Positions 36,201 to 48,599 are shown, counted from the stretch's first letter. The stretch is 64,000 bases of DNA from Sweltsa coloradensis (GCA_024449915.1 JAMZAV010000158.1:806001-870000), one strand, 5' to 3'. Program-made: numbers and translations. The notes: a model not told the origin generated them from the letters alone.

Positions 36201-37265
36201 TGCCGATGGCTGGTATTGCTGTCGTCGCTTCTGATTAACATAAATACGAAGTTAGTCTAAGAACAATATAAGAATTATCAGAAATAGAACCGGTATTTTT
36301 TTCTGCGGGCATTTTTATGAAGTTGGTCTTTCCCAGAAGACAGTATTTATTTGATGTACTTACTACCGAACTTGTGTTCGTATTGCAACACGAAATGACA
36401 CCAGCAGTTGACTCAATTTTTTTCTTTTTCTTTTTAGTCATGTGGAATAGAAAAGTGTTGTTGGCATTGACGCCAGTCCTCGGTGACAATCACCGCCGCA
36501 TCGTCGGACACGGAACCAGTTCCATTATTCAAATAAGTGATCGGTGAGTCCAGTGACGACGAGGTAGTTGCAGTCAACGACGTGACAATGGCGCGTCTGC
36601 AGGGTGTGACCAAGGCAAAGTCTACTCAGCAGTTGCAGATACTTAGACATGTGCCTAGGTTTAATCACGGGGATTACCATTGCTTGAGAGTGTGCCGAGT
36701 AAACAACAGGCAATTGTCTAGTCTCAGTCGGCTCATCCCACCACGAGGAAAAGAAAAGTCACATCGTAACGCATCTTTTCTTTCCCTGGTGTGTTCTGTA
36801 AAGTAAAATCAATCTCAAAGAGATGATGTTCGCTAGAAAATATTGTTACGAGATTTATAATAAGTGACAATCTTAAGTGAGATTAGTTTTCTAAAAAATA
36901 AACGTACCGGTGCCAAACGATTCTCTAAAAGGCCATGCCACTCATTGCTTCCCACTTGTTATGAAACAAACTATATATCCTCGGAAGAGAACTGGTTTAA
37001 TAGCAGTATAAGCTCTTAAAATGGATATGGGAGATATTCAGAAGAAGCATAATATGGTGCTTACAGGAAACTCGAAGATGTCAGCGCAAAGCAAAATAAC
37101 TTTGGTCCTTCAGAAGAGCGGATTTAATCCTGTTAGGATAGAAACTCAGCTCTGTAGGATTCAGGATTCAAGATTCAAGATTCAAGATTCAATTTATTCA
37201 TTCGATCGATACATGGTAACAGATATAACCCCTCTTTTTTTATTGATTTTTTTTATTGAATATAT
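36201..37265. other. Non-coding stretch with GATTCAA tandem run
   Basis: A heptanucleotide GATTCAA run occurs at about 37157-37192, ending in AATTTATTC. Overlapping 76-89 codon ORFs at 36317-36806 have no known family and read on both strands. Confidence 0.4.
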
Positions 37266-37269
37266 CGGT

Positions 37270-37672
37270 TACATGGAAACTCAGTCTGTCGGTGAAATGT
37301 GGATATAGTTTACAGGAAACTCAGCTCTGTTGGTGAAATGTGGATATAATTTACAGGAAACTCAGTATGTCGGTGAAATGTGGATATAGTTTACAGGAAA
37401 CTCAGTCTGTCGGTGAAATGTGGATACAGTTTACAGGAAACTCAGTCTGTCGGTGAAATGTGGATGTAGATTGCAGGAAACTGAAGCTATCAAAATGTGG
37501 ATATCGATTATCGATCGCTGGAAACTAGGCCTGTCAATGAAATGTGGATAACGATTATCGATCGCAGTAAACTCGGCTTGTCAATGAAATGTGGATACCG
37601 ATTATCTAGTGCAGGAAACTCATGTAGTCAATGAAATGTGGATATCGATTATCGATCGCAGGAAAGTCGTTC
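37270..37672 (+). repeat. Minisatellite with two unit types (40 bp and 47 bp)
   Basis: About nine units carry GGAAACTC..NNTGTCNNTGAA and ATGTGGATA. The first five (to about 37465) repeat every ~40 bp and contain ATATAGTTTACA. The last four repeat every ~47 bp, replacing that segment with CGATTATCGATCG, which creates clustered ATCGAT / ATCGATTA sites. The longer unit therefore differs by a 7-bp insertion and by base changes. Confidence 0.9.
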
Positions 37673-38695
37673 TGTCAAGGTCGGTCTCGATCCATCGACC
37701 CGGAAGTCGCGGTAAAACATTTGAAAACTGGACATACCGGTGACGTCAGAGAGGCCGACGCTGGACAGACGAGTTAGAGATGCGCAGAGGTCATCGCGGG
37801 TAGAACAACAGAGAGAATCAGGTGCGGGGATTCCTTGCACTGCAGAATCGCGACGAGGCGGAGGCGGGCGAACCTTGGAAGGTCGTCACTTGGCGCCATA
37901 GCCTTGCCTACGTCACAGCATGGCTAGGAGGTTCCCGTGAATTCTACCAACCGTGTCGCGAGAATTATTGATATACATTGATGTCGTTAAATATTTAATA
38001 CATTTATAAACTAGTTAAAACGTTGTAATGGACCTATATACCCAATGCACAAGTGAAGGTTACTCCACGGATTTCATAACATTGCTCTTATCTGTCCAAT
38101 TAGGGCACCTGGATTCTGTAATTAATTTAAATAAACATTTTGGCTAGTTCGCCTTAACTATGACACATAATTAAATGTGGACAACTATAATTTCATTCGG
38201 GTAGGCTCATTATTATTTATTGGTGAATTATTCTAATTTGATACTTTCCACAAAAACTAAGCTCTTTCACAACCAGTTTAAATTATTAAACCCGAGGGGA
38301 AAGTAAATGAGATGTTTTTTTTTACATTTCGCTATGTAATGCTCATTGCCCATACGAATTTGTTTCGTTCATCTCCGGAATGGAAATTCTTGTTTTGTGG
38401 CCTTAAGTTTGAGGAATATGTTGCATACGCAGCCGAATATGTTGATGCAGAGCACCGACACCTATCACGGCAACATTACAGAGATGTTGCTGGCACGGCA
38501 GGCTAGCTCTATAAGCCTGAGGTGGGTCGTGACGCAGACGACTTCTGTCCGGCGAGATTCTAAACAACCAGGCTCTCAATAGTAACAGTACTGCGTATTT
38601 TAATTCGCAAAATAGTTACAATATAATGTACATTGTTAGCTACGGATCGAATATTAAGGAAGAGAAACATTATAAATTGACTATTTATGCAACGA
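37673..38695. other. GC-richer then AT-rich stretch
   Basis: 37673-37930 is GC-richer and contains a CRE (GTGACGTCA, about 37739-37747). It could be regulatory, but no exon is visible. The remainder is featureless. Confidence 0.4.
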
Positions 38696-38890
38696 AGCCC
38701 CTCAGCATCGCTTTCCTATCCGTCCGTCCGTCTGTGCGTGTGTCACGTCTCACGATAAAAACCGAACACAGTCTCCGAATAATATGCATTTTTTTGGCAT
38801 TGCTCTTCAACAAACATTAAACGATGATACAGATTGATTTTTTAATTGAATTTTAATATGTAATTGTCTGTACCCGGCACCTCCACCAAA
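38696..38890 (+). repeat. Family D repeat, copy 2, ending in tRNA-Ala-like CCA terminus
   Basis: A CCGTCCGTCCGTCTGTGCGT block is followed by TCACGATAAAAACCGAAC and CTCCGAATAATATGCA, then TTGGCATTGCTCTTCAACAA and GATACAGATTG. It ends in the exact 19-mer ACCCGGCACCTCCACCAAA (38872-38890). The order and spacing match the inverted copy at 44622-44806: about 93 bp from CTCCGA to the terminus in both. Confidence 0.75.
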
Positions 38891-41800
38891 GATTTGATTG
38901 CATTATGAGATTTTGTGTGTTCTTCTTGGACAATCGGTTGATAATGTAGCTTTGCTCCCTATTTTAGATCTCCTGTACGGTTCAGAACTTGCACGTGGGG
39001 GTCGTCTATTTCGGGAGGTCCATGAGTCAAACCCAGCAATTGGCAATCCTCAAGGAATTTCCCACAAATTTGTTTTCCTCAGTCAAATGGCAAAAATAAT
39101 TTGTTTATTATTTTAGTTTCAAATAGCTCGGGGAATAATCGAAATCTTTATGTAGATCCATTAGAATTCGGTTGCAGGGCAACTGGCAATTAACTTTTTT
39201 TAACATTTAGAAATTTATGAGGCTAATAAAGTAAAATATAATTTTCAAAATTATTTTCGCCATTGGGCCTTAAAAATAATAATGATGCACATTTGTTGGA
39301 CCCGGTCTTTACCACTACATTACGTTAAGGTATTCCAATAACTATTATTCACTAGCTGAAATGATGACATTACTTTTCGAGAACGTTCATTTCGCAAAAT
39401 ATTCTTCAATTTTTCATATTTCTTTGCTCTAATATCCTGGTTGACATACATTTATTTCAAATGTACAATGCATGATTTCAGTTCAGTTCTTTCTTGTCTA
39501 TACTTTACTCGAACCGCTGCTAGGTGCCGACACTTCCTGCTCAAATTCCTTTCCATTCGCGACCTGTTATCAATGAAACGTCATGCAGTAATAAAAATAA
39601 TTCAAGGGGTTGAAGAGATTCGAGCTGGTATTGTAGACAACCTAGCATCGGTTTGATCATGAACCCCCTACCCCAACCACCGCCTGGTGCAGTTTTCCTC
39701 CCCTCCCCGGCCACCCGAGTCGCCTGTGTCTGCTTCCCGCCAGCATCGGCCGGCTTCAGTAATTAACAAAGCGGTTCATACCAAGCTAATCGTCCCAATT
39801 AGCACGGTGTTAATTAGCTCGGTAAGCACCACATGCAGCATCGTTGAGCCCAATCAATCACCTGATTTAATGAAACTGGATTAGCTAAAAAATTAATCTG
39901 TAATAAATCAACGCATTGAGGGTCCAATAATTTTATAACAATTGATAACTTGTCGTTTTCGACAAAAAAATGTGAAATTTGCCATTTCTGTATTTAATTT
40001 GGATTTCGAAGTGCTTTTCTTTCATTGATGGGTGCAGTGCAGTTCCCCTTCTCCTATTTTGCCAGTGCAAATAGGAGTGCCCCTCGGCAGTGTGGTTGCT
40101 GCAGTAGGTGGTTGCCGGTAGCTCGAACTCTGTAACGGGTTCAACCAGATTCATCTCGTTCCAAACAACATGACAGGTTCGTAGCATTTAATTGTACCAC
40201 GCAACCCAGAAAGATAGGCCTATACACGTAGGCCGACCGGCAGCCGGCACAAAAACTTATAATAAATACTCAATTACAGAAAACTACGAGCGGTTGACCA
40301 CCTGGGAAAATAAAACAGTTTCGTGATTCGTATTCGAGTGAAATTGGGGGGTACAAATGTTGCATGGATTATGTTTAATTGGTTTGCTTCGTCCTCTGAA
40401 GGATGTGAGGAGGGGAAAGTAGGGGAAGGGGAAGGTCGAGGAATGGTGGATAGAGAAATGATAAGTCAAATTATGGGTACCACGCCCCTGGATTAATTGA
40501 CTCAGAGCAGAAGCTAATAATCAAATGCTCATGCCTAAGATAAATTAAACGCAGGAAATCCTGGCGACAAAAATCCGCTATTCTTTCGCCGTTTTCTATT
40601 CGGTTGAATGCTTGACGAATTAATCTGAAAACGTGATACTATTTGTGTTTTATCAATGCTGTTTTAAAAAATAAAAATAAACGAAGACAATAATATACTA
40701 ATACCGATAATACATTATGAATTATAAAATTTAATAAACCCTGGTGATCGTTAGAAAGAAGAAACAAACAAGTGGATGCGTTTGTTACCAATTAAATTGT
40801 TGTTCAACGTTATTTATCCTTACAAAATTATTGTTAACAATCTTCAACGAGGATGGGGGTGAGAAAAGAGGGGCAACCCCCCCTCCCCCCGAAAGTTAAA
40901 AATTTCATGACCAGGCACATCCACTATTTTGAATGCGCAAACAAGCAACGAACCTTTTTTCATAGTAAGCATACCGCACTCCAACCAAACACACTCATAT
41001 TATTATAACATATAACATATACATTATATTAATATAAACCATTACATAACATAATACTTCGAATTATGTTACTATTCTATTAACCCGTGCTGTTTCTATA
41101 TGTATCATAGTTATTTAAAAATGTATTCTGTTGTTGGAACGACATACTGAGCCTTGCCTTACATATGTTTCGGTATTTCAATTTAAAAGTTCGTATAGCG
41201 GTGTAATTGTAACTTTTAGGTTTGAGACAGTACGGACTGATGCCACCACCATCGAGGCGTGTTGAATGTACATAACTTTCGTAATGTTGTCTTTTGTTAT
41301 TCAGTACGGTCATTATGAAAATCGCATTTGACCTAGAGCAAAACAGTTAGCCATTGAGTGTGTAGTTAATTCTAGGTTTCGTCTTTCGGTTTCAATAAGA
41401 TGTTGCATATCTTTGCATTCCCTTACCAGTTGAACTTTGGTTGAAAAACAATGCCAGAAAACGGCGAGTTATGGCGCCAAATTTCTATGCAAACAAAGTG
41501 GCTAAATTATATTTGTTTGTTAAACAATGTGGCACGGCGAGATGTTCGTTTTGTGCTTGGATAAACACAGGCAAATATGCATTAAAGAAGAGATTGTTTG
41601 TTATGCAAAACGTTCGCGCGAGGTAGACTACACGAAGATGGAAAGTCATCTGCGGCAGACGATGACTGGACAGTTTTACTGACTGTGCCTGGAGCGTCAG
41701 TCAACATTCAATGAATTGCTACCGGTGTTGGTCTCGGTAAACATAACAGACAAACAATATGTGATCGTGAAGCAACAATAGATGATTGCAGATAATATTA

Positions 41801-42069
41801 TGAAGGTCTTTTTTGCAAATTATAGTTGTTCTGCTGAAGGACGTGGCAGTATTGGAATAATATCGACGTAATTAGAAACAAACCAATGTCTTGCGTGTTA
41901 TGTTAAAATACGGATGCACTGCATCCACAGCGTAGGAATACTTACGTTGGAAAGTGCATTGTCAGATTCAGCTGACTAAATTATATACCTCATAAAACTC
42001 GTGGGCGTATTACGTGTAGCTGAGCAGGAGCGAACGATTGTCAAAGGTACGTCGTATTATTATTTTGTA
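38891..42069. other. Non-coding stretch, nothing recognised
   Basis: No repeat family or coding region could be supported. Short ORFs here are at chance level. A C-rich patch lies at 40877-40892. Confidence 0.4.
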
Positions 42070-42863
42070 CTAGGAAGCTTCGCAAACGCTTTTTCAGGCG
42101 CGTTGTTGGATGAGCGTAATTAAAAAAAAAACGAAAAAAGCGTAAAATTGCGATTTTCATAAGAAATAGTTTTTCGATAAAGCTCAAATTTCACACGAAT
42201 ATATTAATTCATAAAATTAAGGTTCCGTGAAAAAAATCATTACAACCGGATAAAGCATGTAGGTGTTATAAGTCGAAGAAATTTAAAAAATTTAAAAAAA
42301 AATCATAAAATTGCGATTATCGTGAGAACTAATATTTCGATTGCGCTCAAATTTCACACGAATATATTAATTCATAAAATAAGGTGCTATGAAAAATCAT
42401 AACAATCGGATAAAGCATGTAGGTGTTAAAAGTCAAAGAAATGTTAAAAATTTAAAAAAATCGTAAAATTGCGATTTTCATGAGAAATAATTTTTCGATT
42501 ACGCTCAAATTTCACACGAATACATCAATTCTTAAAATAAAGGTTCTGTGAAAAAATTAAAACAATCGGATAAAGCACGTAGGTGTTACAAGTCCAAGAA
42601 CTTTTAAAAAATCGAAACAAATCGTAAAATTGCGATTTTCATAAGAAATAACTTTTTGATTGCGCTTAAAAACGTGGCAGTTCTAAGTTCAGAGATTTCG
42701 AAGGCCTCCACAAAATTTCATCGCAATTGGAGTATCGGTTTAGCCGGAATAGTGTGGACAAACACACAAAAATACAGAAAGAAAAAACAAGAAAAAAAAA
42801 CAATCCGGATTTTTTTCTTCAGTGTAGTAGAAATGAATCTTCACTTCGCTCGCTACGCCCATC
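42070..42863 (-). mobile_element. Helitron-like family A, copy 1 (with 3+ internal tandem units)
   Basis: On the minus strand the element ends CCTAG|T (CTAG at 42070-42073, flanking base A on plus). The 3' subterminal hairpin is AACGCG...AAGCGTTTGCGAAGCT, and GCTCATCCAAC lies just inside it. The 5' end is a mutated GGGCGTAGCGAGCGAAG. Inside, plus-strand units start at 42141, 42304, 42462 and 42623 (~160 bp each, the last partial) with CGTAAAATTGCGATTTTC, CTCAAATTTCACACGAATA and GGATAAAGCA.GTAGGTGTT. A conserved segment follows (GTTCAGAGATTTCGAAGGCC, TTTCATCGCAATTGGAGTAT, TAGCCGGAAT), then an A-rich microsatellite. No protein-coding capacity, so it is non-autonomous. Confidence 0.75.
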
Positions 42864-42908
42864 TAAAAATTTCAGAATTTGCCTTTTGATTTAGGTTCAA
42901 CCTTTACT

Positions 42909-42990
42909 TTCAGTGAGGATTGCCGGTGGCGAGCATCGAACGGGCGACCTCTCGAACTAATCTCGCACCAAAGCATTCTATCGGTAGATA
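42909..42990 (-). repeat. SINE family S1, copy 3
   Basis: On the minus strand GAGAGGTCGCCCGTTCGATG then CTCGCCACCGGCAATCCTC. The tail matches the S1 signature at 20018 and 61549. Confidence 0.55.
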
Positions 42991-43544
42991 TAAATTATAG
43001 TGATTTCACCAGGAGTGAACCACGTGGGAGGATCAAGCGAGCTGTTCCTCACACAATGGCCGCACGTTTAGCTCCTGCAGAAACACCAGGAGTCGACTAC
43101 GTGCTCTCCTTGCGATGACCCTCATCTCCGCCCATCTCGTCGCCGAGTTACATCTAATCAGCGTCTCATTGGTAGCTCTGTCATTTAATCCCGACACAAT
43201 GGGATTACTTCTTGCTCATCGCCGCCGGTCCCCTCTTCGTCTTATGCTTGACTATATTTAGCGCTGGGCTAGCCCACACTTTCTCTGAAGAGAATTAAAA
43301 TAAAGAAGTCTATACTTCTGAATCGACACTAATCATATTTATTAAAGTTTTTTCAAGGTATAATTTGAAGATCGTAATGTTAGGGCCCGCGGGGCGATGG
43401 TGGCCGGTTCACTCGTCTCGTATCACGCGAGATTCTTCTCGGGACCCACGAGACCCAGGTCGCCCTACCCTCGTGCCGGCCGCAAGACATAACGAGGGTG
43501 ATGAACAGATTAATAAACCAAATCGGTAGCTGGGGGAGGGGGTG

Positions 43545-43592
43545 GGGTGGCAGACTCGGCGCGCTCGGGTTCGAATCCCGTGTCTTACACTC
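43545..43592 (+). repeat. tRNA-like B-box fragment
   Basis: CTCGGGTTCGAATCCCG (around 43564-43580) has a short complementary T stem (CGGG/CCCG). Upstream is G-rich with no reliable A box. Confidence 0.4.
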
Positions 43593-44621
43593 TGCAGATA
43601 GTTGGGACGAGAGTTGTTAGTCCCAGTATATTAAAACACGAAAACTACACCACGGGCGATTCAACAAAAAAAAAACAACGACAGCATAAATAACCACACG
43701 AAGGTTTATATTTCATTGGAGTTAATGTTTATTTTCAAGCCGTCGTTTCAGAGAGACAAATGCGCGATGAAGATCATATTAAGACCTAATTAAGTAGCCC
43801 ACTCACTTTCTGTCTTTAACACCTTTCATCAACATCTATCTTAAACTGAATAAGTCAAGCACGACAATTATGATTTAGAATTATATATTAAGACTACTAT
43901 ACATACACATTATTACTTTTTTACACGTTTGTCGTTTTATACTCTTTTTTGGTTAGTTGGGAGTTGGGATTCAATACTAACTACCGCAGTAAACACTAAA
44001 TTAAATGGAATGTAACTTCAGAGACTATTCCCACCATAACGAGCCAGCTGTAAAATTATGTGGGCAACAAATCTACGAGTATTTATATATCATGTTACCG
44101 TCTGATGGTGTGTTGTTATTTCCTTATTTGCTATATTATCCTTCTTGTAAATGTAGCATTTATAACATGCTCTCCCTTTTAAATTAGATTTGTTTCTGAA
44201 CCGGATTAACTACATAATTCCACCATTAACAGGTAAATCTGACAGCTACTTAATGCTTGGTGTGGCCATCTTGCCGCGGTTTGACCTGTTGGGTAAGAGT
44301 AAGAGAGTGCCTTGTCCCAGACTTGTGTTAGTGTATGATACAGGTGCGCGACCACGCAGCACATTTACAACCCACAGATTGGATTATATTGTACTAATTT
44401 GTAATTGAAATATACACTTCATTTCCGCCATTTATTTTCATTTCAATTCAAGATTTTCGTCTGCTTTTTAATGTTATTGTTGATGTTATTTGCAATTAAA
44501 ACACGTCGAATAGAATTTTGTTATTGTAAAATTTATGTCACATATATTCTATTTTTCACTTACAGATTTTTGAGTGTCAAAGAAGAACACACAAAAGAAA
44601 ATCTCACGGCTCGGCGAAATA
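43593..44621. other. AT-rich stretch, nothing recognised
   Basis: No supported coding or repeat feature. Confidence 0.4.
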
Positions 44622-44806
44622 TTTGGTGGAGGTGCCGGGTACTGATAAATGCCGCCCTTTTTGACCCCAAGAGCCACCAAGAGTAATTCTGTATATTCCT
44701 TGTTGAAATAATGTCAACAAGAAACACATGTTTATCGGAGGTTAAGTTCGGTTTTTATCACTGGAAGAGACACGCACAGATGGTGGACAGACGGACGGAC
44801 GGCAAA
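44622..44806 (-). repeat. Family D repeat, copy 3, ending in tRNA-Ala-like CCA terminus
   Basis: Reading the minus strand: GCCGTCCGTCCGTCTGTCC, GATAAAAACCGAAC, CCTCCGATAAACATG, TTGACATTATTTCAACAAGG, ATACAGAATTAC, GGGGTCAA, then the exact 19-mer (44622-44640 on plus as TTTGGTGGAGGTGCCGGGT). Its GGGGTCAA and TTGACA blocks match copy 1 and its CCGTCCGTCC block matches copy 2, linking the three. Confidence 0.75.
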
Positions 44807-46319
44807 GTTGATAACAATGTAAAATCATTTATTTTAAAAATAATTTTATATTTATTCTAAGTGTAATGTATATTTTTTCTCCTGGCTTAGTAGAGAGCGT
44901 TTCTTCTTTCACGTTAATTAATCAAAATGTGCTTGTGTGAGTATTTTCACTTTCACGTGGCATTCACAAGCGTCCAGACAAGAGGACAGAACACTAATCA
45001 CGTTCTTCTCCGCCCCCATCTCTCTTAGGACACCGATCTTGTCCCATGACGTCATGTCATATACCTGGCTGACAATATTCGCCTCACAATTTAGCTCCCA
45101 GGGCCAGAACACAGCAAGTACTTCGTCGCTTCTCAAACATACTTTATTTATCCCCTGAAATTATAATTAACATCCACCTGATTGCGTTGCTTGGTTGACA
45201 ATTGAGCTACGTGTGACAATGTCTAGTGTGCTTGCTTGCCCTCGAACTGTTTTAAGGCGTGTTGACTTGGCGTACAAAGTAAGGCTAGCCAGCCAGCTAC
45301 AGGTGTGGTGTGTGGCTTTTTAGATATGGTTGCTTATTTCTTGTTATTACTTCCAACACAAAGTCCGTGGTTCGATTCCAGTTCGGCCTAGATATGTTTT
45401 ACTGGTGTAATAACCTTTATATAAATAAACGACACCTATACACGCTAAAATTATGTTTCATAAAACATAAAGAGGGTTTTGTCATCGTCAGTGTATTTTA
45501 TTTCATCTCGAATGTAAATCCAGCTGGAAATGAAATAACTACGTAAAATAAATGATAGTAATAAAAAAGAACATAATCATACGTTTAGTAAATATAATAT
45601 GAATTAAAATGCATGGGACTTCTCCGCTTGCAAAATTCCCTTTTAGAATTTTTCATAGTGTATAATGTTAGAGTTCCTGATCTTTATACAGTCATGCCGA
45701 CATTAGCATGAGTACATTTTATAACATAGTAAATAAAAACAATAATACCTGCAAGCAAAATTTGATAGATTTTTTCAAATGTTTAAATTGTCAAATCAGG
45801 CCCATCTCTATAGACCAAAAACTTAATATTGTGGAGAACCTGTGTAAAAGACAAATTTTGAGTTTACGATACATGTATATTATAGAGAGACAACCCGTGT
45901 TCTTGCTTTGCGACCAACAGGTCCTTGACGACACGATCCCCTCCATGCTCTCACTCACCTGTTGTGCTGTTACATAAGACGCAGCCTTTCTGCTCGAAAC
46001 CAGCATGTTTTGGTTTGGAAGGGACTGGTTCGGTTAGATCGGGCTAAGCCCCACGGCTAATTGTTTACATCAAGTTTGTGAAACACGTACCGAAGAAGAA
46101 CTATGTATTAATCAAGTTTTTTTACCAATCGCCAATAAAAAAAATCAAGTTAGTAATTAAGTAATTTAAATGTTAATTGACATGCAGTAAGCTGCCATTT
46201 CCGATTTAAAAAAATCTCCGCTTCCAATTTTCTGTAGATACATTTACCAAATCTAATGTATGAAGTCGTACAAATGTAGTGGTGTTACAACGTTATAAGT
46301 TTACTCGTGCAATAAAATA
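44807..46319. other. Non-coding stretch; weak exon-like patch and CRE
   Basis: 44930-45170 is open on both strands with a coding-like look and holds a perfect ATGACGTCAT (45046-45055) and a pyrimidine tract ending TCTCTCTTAG (45029), like a 3' splice site on plus. The evidence conflicts between strands, so no exon is called. A B-box-like GTGGTTCGATTCCA lies at about 45367-45380. Confidence 0.35.
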
Positions 46320-46515
46320 TATTTAATTAAACGAGGGAGCGGAGCGACCGAGTGTCTCCATTCAACTCAAACGGCCCTCATTCTGTGATTCTGTGTGTCT
46401 GTCAGTCTGTACGTCGAAAATCAGCCGAACCGCTAAACAGATTAGGCTGAAATTTTAAACAGACATCCGGTACGAGTTTAAAATCAGCTAGATCCATTGC
46501 GATTTAATCCTACAA
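46320..46515 (+). repeat. Helitron/HINE-like terminal fragment (family C)
   Basis: ACGAGGGAGCGGAGCGACCG is followed by a TGTGTCTGTCAGTCTGTACG patch and GCCGAACCGCTAAACAGATT. The layout (GAGCGNAGCG start, CTGTCTGTC patch, CCGAAC) parallels family D at 61.99 kb and the family A 5' end, but the sequence differs. Its far end is not defined. Confidence 0.4.
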
Positions 46516-46589
46516 TAAATAAAAAAGTGATTTTTAAAATATTGATAGCATTTGTTTAGTAGCAGCTAGCGGGACGATAACTACGTGGC

Positions 46590-46660
46590 TAGCATGGCCT
46601 ATTAGTAAGCATTTAGCCTATCACACGGAGGGTTGAGGTTCGATATCCGTTAGCTCAAAC
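46590..46660 (+). repeat. tRNA-like SINE head
   Basis: TGAGGTTCGATATCCGTTAG has a B box (about 46636-46648), with upstream TAGCATGGCCTATTAGTAAG as a loose A-box region. No cloverleaf. Confidence 0.4.
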
Positions 46661-46813
46661 TTTTATTATATTTTTACACCCAAATATTATTTTTGAGGAG
46701 TGTTAAATGGGAAATAAAAATAAGGTGATTTTGTTTTATCATGGAAATTTGTAAATGTTTCACGCTAATACGTTTTGAACATGATTCGCATTTTAAATGT
46801 TCAATTTAAATAA

Positions 46814-46979
46814 ATAGGGAAACGCGAAAGTCGTTGTTAAACGAGTGAGTGAGCCATGTGTTGAGTACCCGGTATCATGTCATTTCCCCATACGAGGAAA
46901 GGGGATGTTCCCGGGTACTCAACACTTGGCTCACTCACTCGTTTAACAACGACTTTGGCGTTTCCCTAGTTATTAAGTA
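46814..46979. mobile_element. Helitron-like family B palindromic element, copy 2
   Basis: The arms 46814-46878 and 46915-46979 are inverted copies with about 60 of 64 positions matching, sharing GGGAAACGC.AAAGTCGTTG, TTAAACGAGTGAGTGAGCCA and GTTGAGTACCCGG. The right end is CTAG (46976-46979) followed by T; the left is ATAG preceded by A. It belongs with 10501-10809, which has the same arms around a longer centre. Confidence 0.8.
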
Positions 46980-48440
46980 ATGCAATTTTTATTCATTATT
47001 TTGAGAGGATTTTTAAACCATTTTGAGAAGGGTGAAAAATACACATTTTGAGCCTTGAGAGCAACAAGAGAGAAATAAATTGTAACATGCCACCCAAGGT
47101 AAAACGGTTATTTTAATTGAGTGGGCGAATGTTAAACATATAATAATAATTATATTAAATAATCGCCTCTCCACTTCACCGCGAATACGCCCTGGATCCA
47201 AACCACAAGATTGGCACCCGTCGCAACACTCAGCAGCATAACTAACAGTTGAACGTCCAATTGAGATATTTTCTTCGTGAAATATTTTAAATTTTTTATA
47301 ATAGTGGATTAACAAAACGGCTTTGCGATTTACAGTGACTATTTTTTATATGCGCTGCATGTTTCACCAATACAAAATGCAGACGATGGTAGTTTTGTGT
47401 CGCCCATCTCTGTGACAGTATTTTGGTCGATAAAAAATTCCATAACCCTTCCATCTAATTCTAAGACACGCTTAGAACTGGCGACATGGGAGTCCTAATT
47501 AACATAACGCTAACAGCCATGGCATGAAACAAATAGGATCGCCCGGAGTAAAAAAAGTTAATTGTTTTAATTGAAACTCTGGTTCGTTTGTTCATTTAAA
47601 ATTAAGAGCTACACACAGTACACAAGCCTGATGGGGAGTTAGATCTCAGTAGTACCATCACTAGGCATACAATAACCTACGTCCAACATGTTGATAGACG
47701 TTGACACGGTATAGGCGTATGGAATTTAAAAGTATTGGTATTGGTGAAGCAAACCGTCAATTCAATTCAAATTATGTAATTTTGTATTAATTACAATTAA
47801 AGCGCATGGTGTATAGGCTACTTAAACGTGATATGACTATAACAAAGGTGTATTCTTGTCCGTACTGTTCGTTGTAATATATTGTATTATTGTGTTATTG
47901 TATATTGTTTGTTTGTAACGATACAAAAGAAGATTGAAGTAATTGAAGACATAGGAACAACGTCAATACACTCAGCAATTATTGAATTCTGTAATGAATT
48001 CCAACTTCACATTTACTGACGATGTTAGTCGTATATTCAATTTCAAAATGTTATTAAAATGGTGATATGTGCACAGTTGGATTGAATACTACACAGCTAT
48101 AAAGGAAAATGTTAATATGGCGTTTGTTAATAGATTAATGTTGATAGCAATCCCGTTTGATTACACCACAGATATGAATAATAATACCTGACAAATTCCA
48201 TATTTCATCAATTCCGCAATCATCTGGCAAACGAGTGGAGTGCGATTGTAGCGCATTGCCAACAGCTTTCGTAGCAAGCAGCCTCTGCAATTACCCTCAG
48301 ATTACGTCAACCCATCGCGCGGTCATCTCAGGGAGAAGAATACAATCCGTGGTTCCGAATAATTATATTGTTTGATTGACGTTACTTTAGTATTTTGTAA
48401 TAATTTGATAATTTGATGAAAAATATGATGAATGATGATG
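46980..48440. other. AT-rich stretch, nothing recognised
   Basis: No supported feature. The ~100-codon minus-strand ORF at 47013-47315 has no known family. Confidence 0.4.

Positions 48441-48520
<80 letters not shown>
48441..48520 (+). repeat. (AAT)n microsatellite
   Basis: An uninterrupted AAT/ATA triplet run of about 80 bp preceded by a short GATGAT stretch. Poly-Ile and poly-Leu reading frames on the minus strand are artefacts of it. Confidence 0.95.
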
Positions 48521-48599
48521 TTTATTAATATAACGTTTTGAAGCATAATCCCGCTTTGAGGACATGATAACTGAATGATAACAATTGTCATAAAAGTAT

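Noticed and set aside
42141..42660. CRISPR-like repeat-spacer array
   Set aside because: Regular ~160-bp repeats have no unique spacers, and the setting is a eukaryotic Helitron-like element.
44918..45158. Exon-like patch open on both strands
   Set aside because: Candidate splice signals point to different strands: acceptor-like TCTCTCTTAG on plus, donor-like CAG|GTATAT on minus. Neither can be preferred.
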